43,553 nt of DNA, from the NCBI GenBank assembly GCA_947447395.1, contig CANFJH010000006.1, forward strand, positions 1 to 43,553. The letters are read 5' to 3'. Positions 38,855 through 43,553 of the stretch are shown in pieces. A model generated the notes under the pieces. It was not told the DNA's origin, searched no databases, and saw only the letters and a list, made by a program, of their open reading frames with translations. Source of the stretch: Microbacteriaceae bacterium. GTDB taxonomy: Bacteria > Actinomycetota > Actinomycetes > Actinomycetales > Microbacteriaceae. Every line of letters begins with the position of its first letter. The stretch's first letter is position 1. Made by a program: the position numbers and the translations under genes.

Positions 38855-39781
38855 TTAGCCACGCAGAAGGTCTAATACCTTCACCAATTCGAGTGGATAT
38901 TCGCTTTCAAATTCAACTATTTCTTGCGTAATTGGGTGCTCGAAGCTCAATCGAATAGCATGCAACCACTGGTGTTCAATACCCAATTTATGCGCCAGCG
39001 TGGGATCTGCGCCGTACATGGTGTCTCCAACGAGCGGATGCCTAAATGCGGAAAAGTGGACACGAATTTGGTGAGTTCTTCCAGTCTCGAGAATGATTTC
39101 GAGTAACGAGGCTGCACGAAAGGCCTCAATGGTTTTATAGTGAGTGACCGAAGGCTTTCCATCTGGATGAACTTGGAATTTGAACTCAGACTTAGGATGC
39201 CTTCCGATGGGCGCATCAAATGTTCCCGAAGATGGATCCGGGTGACCTTGAACAAGTGCGTGATACACCTTGTGCACAGTGCGGTCTCGGAAAGACTGCT
39301 TTAGACGCGAATACGCCAACTCCGATTTGGCCAAAACCATTAGGCCACTGGTTCCTACGTCTAGGCGCTGAACTATTCCTTGACGCTCTTGCGCCCCCGA
39401 CGTTGTAAGTTGAATGCCAAGATTTAGTAAAGCACCTGGCACCGTTGGGCCGTCCCAGCCAACAGACGGGTGCGCTGCAACTCCGGCAGGTTTATCGATA
39501 ACGATGATGTGTTCATCTTGAAAAATGACCTTGAAATCTGGAACTTCGTCGGCTTGAATCAGCAAACGATCTTTTTTTTGCTCGATAGTGACTTCAACTT
39601 GACTGCCGGCAACCAGACGATCGCTCTTGCCAAGTTTCTTGGAATCGACTTGCACCAATCCTTGGTCGATGAGATCGGCAATTGCTGTTCTCGACATTCC
39701 AAGCGCTTTGGAAAGCCCAGCATCAACCCTTAGGCCGGCCAAGCCATCTGGAATAAATACCAGTTTGACTTCAGACATCAA
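38855..39781 (-). CDS. rluD: RluA-family 23S rRNA pseudouridine synthase
   Basis: S4 domain then DKPAGVAAHPS, IVQRLDVGTSGLMVLAKS, ILETGRTHQIRVHFSAFRHPLVGD. Confidence 0.93.
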   Translation of the reverse strand: MMSEVKLVFIPDGLAGLRVDAGLSKALGMSRTAIADLIDQGLVQVDSKKLGKSDRLVAGSQVEVTIEQKKDRLLIQADEVPDFKVIFQDEHIIVIDKPAGVAAHPSVGWDGPTVPGALLNLGIQLTTSGAQERQGIVQRLDVGTSGLMVLAKSELAYSRLKQSFRDRTVHKVYHALVQGHPDPSSGTFDAPIGRHPKSEFKFQVHPDGKPSVTHYKTIEAFRAASLLEIILETGRTHQIRVHFSAFRHPLVGDTMYGADPTLAHKLGIEHQWLHAIRLSFEHPITQEIVEFESEYPLELVKVLDLLRG

Positions 39782-40266
39782 ACTCCGAGTTTGATTCCGC
39801 GCATCACCAAGACAACGACAGCAGACATCGCTCCCGTGATGCAGATGTCTGCGAAATTGAACACTGGAAAATTAAGCGGAAGTTGAAGGAAGTCAACGAC
39901 TTTGCCAACCGGAAACCCCGGAGCTCTAAATAGTCGGTCTGCGAGGTTACCTGTAACACCCGCGAGCAATATTGCAAGAACTAGTCTCCATGCGGCCGAT
40001 GAGGTCTTGAGCAATAGCCAAATAATTACCAGCGCTGCGATTGTGGAAATAATTGTAAAAATCCAGGTGGCACCCAAACTAATGGAAAAGGCAGCCGAGT
40101 CATTCCAGATCAGGTAAAACTTTAGAAAATCTCCAACAAATTGCTTACCTTGAAATGGAGTCAAAGTCTTGAGCGCCCAAGCTTTACTTGCTTGATCGAT
40201 AGCAAAAAGCACGACAGTCAGCAAAAGATACTGGACAGCCTTGGTGGTTTTGCCTTTACTTGCCAT
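39778..40266 (-). CDS. lspA: Lipoprotein signal peptidase II
   Basis: AGVTGNLADRLFR and VFNFADICI catalytic Asp motifs; 4 TM. Confidence 0.93.
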   Translation of the reverse strand: MASKGKTTKAVQYLLLTVVLFAIDQASKAWALKTLTPFQGKQFVGDFLKFYLIWNDSAAFSISLGATWIFTIISTIAALVIIWLLLKTSSAAWRLVLAILLAGVTGNLADRLFRAPGFPVGKVVDFLQLPLNFPVFNFADICITGAMSAVVVLVMRGIKLGV

Positions 40267-40271
40267 AAAAA

Positions 40272-40901
40272 CTAGTTGCCCAAAATACCTTGGGAAGTGC
40301 TCGGAGTCTGGGTTGGAACATTAAGCTCTCGAAGTTGGGCTTCAATGAAGTTTCGAATATTGCCACGGTAGTTGTGTTCGTATTGGCGCAGTTCCTGAAT
40401 GGCATGCTCGAGCAAGGCTTTTTCTTGCTCCAAACGACTGATTTCTGATCGCTGCTGCGCTTCGGATTCACGAAGAAGTCTGGCAGCGGTTGCCTGACCC
40501 TCGGCGATTAGCGCATCGCGCTTTGCAATCCCTTCTCGAACGTGCTCGTCGTGCAGTTTACGAGCAAGTTGTAGAAGGTTGTTGGTGTTGTTTGGATCGC
40601 TCGCTGAAGCTTCAGCCATTGCCTCAGGGAAAGCCGCACCAGGATTGACCATTGAGGTGGCAACATCCGAGCTAGCAGAAGTAAGTGTTCCGGCAAGTCC
40701 GCCAGGAGTTCTCTGTAGCTCTGCAATTCGACCATCGCTGGCAAGTAGACGTTGACGAAGGTCCTCGTTTTCTTGACTTAGTCGGCGAAACTCAACAATG
40801 ATTTCGTCGAGGAATTCATCAACTTCATCTTGGTCGTAGCCTTCGCGAAATTTGGTTGGCTGAAATTTCTTATTGACGACATCTTCTGGTGTCAAAGACA
40901 T
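40272..40901 (-). CDS. divIVA: DivIVA/Wag31 domain cell-division protein
   Basis: LTPEDVVNKKFQPTKFREGYDQDEVDEFLDEII, coiled coil; dcw neighbourhood. Confidence 0.93.
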   Translation of the reverse strand: MSLTPEDVVNKKFQPTKFREGYDQDEVDEFLDEIIVEFRRLSQENEDLRQRLLASDGRIAELQRTPGGLAGTLTSASSDVATSMVNPGAAFPEAMAEASASDPNNTNNLLQLARKLHDEHVREGIAKRDALIAEGQATAARLLRESEAQQRSEISRLEQEKALLEHAIQELRQYEHNYRGNIRNFIEAQLRELNVPTQTPSTSQGILGN

Positions 40902-40990
40902 AACTAACCTCTTTACGTTGGTCGCGCGGATGCAGGTATAAGGATACCAAAGAAGAATTTAGTCGGCTGGCGACTGTGGACAGAAAGTGC

Positions 40991-41401
40991 CTAGGAAAGC
41001 AGTTCGTCGGTTTCGTCTTCGTCTTGGTCCTGGTTGATCGAAACATTCGCAGGAGTAAGCAAGAACACCTTTGGTGTTACGCGCTTTAGCTGACCGTGAC
41101 GCCCTTCCTTTAGTCCCAGTAGGAAGTCCAAGGTGCGTTGCGAATCCTTTTCAGAAAGGCTCGCCATATTAATAATTAGTGGAATGTCGTTGCAGAAGTG
41201 ATCTGCGATTTCTCGGACATCCTGAAAGCCGGTTGGATCGAGTGTGACAATTTCGTTGATATCGCCTGAGTTTCGAGGCGCACGAATCGGAGTTACCTTC
41301 CCAGAGCTTGACTTAGCAGCGGAGGTTGGCCGCTGAGGCACTGAGTTCTCGCTCTTACCTGAAAAGTCAAAGTATTCCTTGAATGAATCGAATACACCCA
41401 T
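40991..41401 (-). CDS. sepF: Cell division protein SepF
   Basis: MGVFDSFKEYFDF, VTLDPTGFQDVREIADHFCNDIPLIINM, RTLDFLLG; ORF-track extension to 41617 overlaps yggS and is not coding. Confidence 0.93.
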   Translation of the reverse strand: MGVFDSFKEYFDFSGKSENSVPQRPTSAAKSSSGKVTPIRAPRNSGDINEIVTLDPTGFQDVREIADHFCNDIPLIINMASLSEKDSQRTLDFLLGLKEGRHGQLKRVTPKVFLLTPANVSINQDQDEDETDELLS

Positions 41402-41438
41402 GATGAAGCCTCCTAAAGCAGTTGAAATCAGAATATTG

Positions 41439-42122
41439 CTAATACTGGCGATTTCCAGTAATTGCCGTGCCGATGCGAAGGTGTGTCGCACCAAAAGCAA
41501 GCGCCTGCACGAAGTCACCAGACATGCCGATGGATAGCCCACTAGCTTGAGGGTGATTACCTTGAAGCTTTTCGGAAAGTCTTGCCATCGATTCGAAATC
41601 TTTCTCTGGCTCGTCATCCAGAGATGCCACGGCCATCAAACCCTCCAGATGCAAGGTTGGCACTTTGGTCACCTTTTCTGCGAATTCTAGAACCGCTGAA
41701 GGACTGACTCCGCCGCGCTCAAGATCTTCAGTCAAGTTAACTTGAATGAATACTTTCAAGGGTTCAGATCGTTCCGCAGTTCGCTTTGTGAGCTCCAAAA
41801 GAAGAGCTTCCCGGTCAAGAGAGTGCACGACCGATGCGAATTCAAGCGCCTGTTTCACTTTATTGGTTTGCAACTGTCCAATTAGGTGCCAAGTGGCTGG
41901 TTCGGGCCGTGAAAAACCAGAGAACTCGATGAATTTTGGTAATGCCTCTTGGATCCTATTTTCGCCAAACTGCCGTTCGCCCAACTCATAGAGTTCGTCT
42001 ACTAAACTCACCGGATGATTTTTAGTCACCACAATCAGAGTTGGTTCTTGGCGTTGCAGTCTTGCGCATTCTTCGCTGATTGTGGCTCGAGTCTTAGCGA
42101 GCCGTTCAGCGAGAGTTTCCAT
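41439..42122 (-). CDS. yggS: YggS/PLPBP-family pyridoxal phosphate homeostasis protein
   Basis: TLIVVTKNHP, FGENRIQEA, WHLIGQLQTNK, GLSIGMSGDF; TAATG overlap with ftsZ stop. Confidence 0.93.
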   Translation of the reverse strand: METLAERLAKTRATISEECARLQRQEPTLIVVTKNHPVSLVDELYELGERQFGENRIQEALPKFIEFSGFSRPEPATWHLIGQLQTNKVKQALEFASVVHSLDREALLLELTKRTAERSEPLKVFIQVNLTEDLERGGVSPSAVLEFAEKVTKVPTLHLEGLMAVASLDDEPEKDFESMARLSEKLQGNHPQASGLSIGMSGDFVQALAFGATHLRIGTAITGNRQY

Positions 42123-43345
42123 TACTTCAGAAAGTCTGGAATGTCGAGATCGTCGCCGAAGCCCTGATCCTGCTGCTTGGAAATTACAGGTAGGTCAATC
42201 GCTTCGGTAACTGCTGAAAGGACCGTGCGCTCTGCCAAGTAGCCGCCAAAGGTGTCATCAGACACCGCTGTTACTTCGCTAAATGCAACTGGGTTTTCAA
42301 TGACTACCGGATTTGCTTCGGGAACTTCCACATCGATTTCCTGAATTTGATCGGTGTTAGTTTTCATCGTGATTGGCATGGAAGGCTTACGAATAGGCGC
42401 ACCACCGTCAAAGCCTGCGGCGATCACGGTAACTCGCATCTCATCACCAAGCGAATCGTCGTAGGAGACACCGAAAATTACGTTGGCATTAGGGCTAACT
42501 GATTCTTGGATCAATCCCGATGCTTCAGAAACTTCGTGAAGACCCATGTTTCCAGCGGCCTGAATCAGCATTAGAACGCCATGTGCGCCGTCGATACCTG
42601 CTTCCAGCAGCGGGTTGTTTATGGCCTTCTCAGCTGCCTTAATGGCACGGTCTTCACCCTTGGCGCTGCCGATACCCATCAGAGCAGTTCCTGCGTTTTG
42701 CATTACCGAACGAACGTCTGCGAAGTCCAGGTTGATAGCACCCGGAATAGCAATTAGATCGGTAATTCCCTGCACACCAGAGCGCAAGACGTCGTCTGCG
42801 ACTTTCAGTGCGTTGTCCAAACTGATGGTTAGGTCATCAATGTCAAGAAGTCTTTGGTTTGGAACAACAATTAGGGTGTCAACTTCACCCTGAAGCTCTT
42901 CGATGCCCTTTTGCGCCTGCTGTGCGCGACGTGGCCCTTCCCATGTGAATGGGCGGCTGACAACTCCAACCGTGAGTGCACCGGCTTCCTTGGCAATTCT
43001 GGCAACAACTGGAGCGGCACCGGTTCCGGTTCCTCCACCTTCACCAGCGGTTACGAAAACCATGTCGGCACCTCTTAGGGCTGCCTCAAGTTCTTCGATG
43101 TGTTCTTCGGCAGCACGGCGACCAACTTCTGGGTCTGCACCGGCACCGAGACCGCGAGTAGTTTCACGACCAATATCGATCTTCACATTCGCTGCGCTCA
43201 TAGCAAGCTGCTGTGCATCGGTGTTGATGGCAATGAACTCCACGCCACGCAAACCAGCTTCAATCATGCGATTAACCGCGTTTACGCCGGCGCCACCGAC
43301 TCCAGCCACCTTGATTTCGGCTAGGTAGTTGTGTTGCTGTGCCAT
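42122..43345 (-). CDS. ftsZ: Cell division protein FtsZ
   Basis: [45 protein letters not shown]-terminal [13 protein letters not shown] 43345 with SD GGAGG (ORF track starts at 43357). Confidence 0.98.
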   Translation of the reverse strand: MAQQHNYLAEIKVAGVGGAGVNAVNRMIEAGLRGVEFIAINTDAQQLAMSAANVKIDIGRETTRGLGAGADPEVGRRAAEEHIEELEAALRGADMVFVTAGEGGGTGTGAAPVVARIAKEAGALTVGVVSRPFTWEGPRRAQQAQKGIEELQGEVDTLIVVPNQRLLDIDDLTISLDNALKVADDVLRSGVQGITDLIAIPGAINLDFADVRSVMQNAGTALMGIGSAKGEDRAIKAAEKAINNPLLEAGIDGAHGVLMLIQAAGNMGLHEVSEASGLIQESVSPNANVIFGVSYDDSLGDEMRVTVIAAGFDGGAPIRKPSMPITMKTNTDQIQEIDVEVPEANPVVIENPVAFSEVTAVSDDTFGGYLAERTVLSAVTEAIDLPVISKQQDQGFGDDLDIPDFLK

Positions 43346-43471
43346 GAGTACCTCCATTTTGCGAACCCTAAACCTTATGCTGAACGTTAAAGTTGGTTCG
43401 TGTTTTACTACTGCGCCTAGAAATTACGCCGAAAACTTCCAAATCTATGGCAAGTGAAATGGTGTGTCGCG

Positions 43472-43553
43472 CTAATAAACAGACGGTTGACTTGGCGAGG
43501 AAACGTCGAAGGTTGAACCGTACTGTCCCGCATAGTGTTTCATAAGTGTGGCA
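43472..43553 (-). CDS. ftsQ: 3' end of FtsQ (truncated by window edge)
   Basis: Minus frame ATLMKHYAGQYGSTFDVSSPSQPSVY-stop, FtsQ-like xDVSxPxxP tail, immediately upstream of ftsZ. Confidence 0.6.
   Translation of the reverse strand, partial: ATLMKHYAGQYGSTFDVSSPSQPSVY

Noticed and set aside
41404-41617. N-terminal extension of sepF in the ORF track
   Set aside because: Overlaps the yggS 3' end on the same strand in another frame; MGVFDSFKEY at 41401 is the family-typical start
1-43553. A previously undescribed multi-gene system (defence, secretion, biosynthetic)
   Set aside because: Every substantial ORF except 2627-3193 and the permease extension fits a housekeeping family in expected actinobacterial neighbourhoods

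Overview
The window is about 43.5 kb of gene-dense, low-to-mid-GC actinobacterial core chromosome. Gene content and order resemble small-genome Microbacteriaceae (Rhodoluna/Aquiluna type); this taxonomic placement is an inference. Blocks seen: (i) lpdA-E2(sucB-like)-lipB-lipA lipoate/2-oxoacid dehydrogenase genes; (ii) glnA-glnE-glnA2 nitrogen block, nadE, ridA, panB, map, ppgK; (iii) rnpB and the RNase H/phosphatase - Zn-ribbon - Nif3 operon; (iv) an NCS1-like permease with a long N-terminal extension, tRNA-Val, a peroxiredoxin, and aceE followed by FASII fabD-fabH-acpP-fabF; (v) ctaC-ctaD-ctaF, erpA, pyrD, hisD, dnaE; (vi) the distal dcw cluster rluD-lspA-divIVA-sepF-yggS-ftsZ-ftsQ(3' end). 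I see no prophage, IS element, CRISPR array, defence island or biosynthetic cluster, and no candidate for a wholly new multi-gene system. The most interesting signals are non-coding. They are: a tRNA terminator whose U-tract doubles as a perfectly placed leaderless -10 for the next gene; a recurrent TANNNT-N6/7-start leaderless promoter architecture; an rnpB promoter inside the upstream coding region with the RNA's 3' end abutting ppgK; a symmetric divergent promoter between glnA2 and nadE; and strongly compacted convergent junctions, including a 57-bp coding overlap at dnaE.
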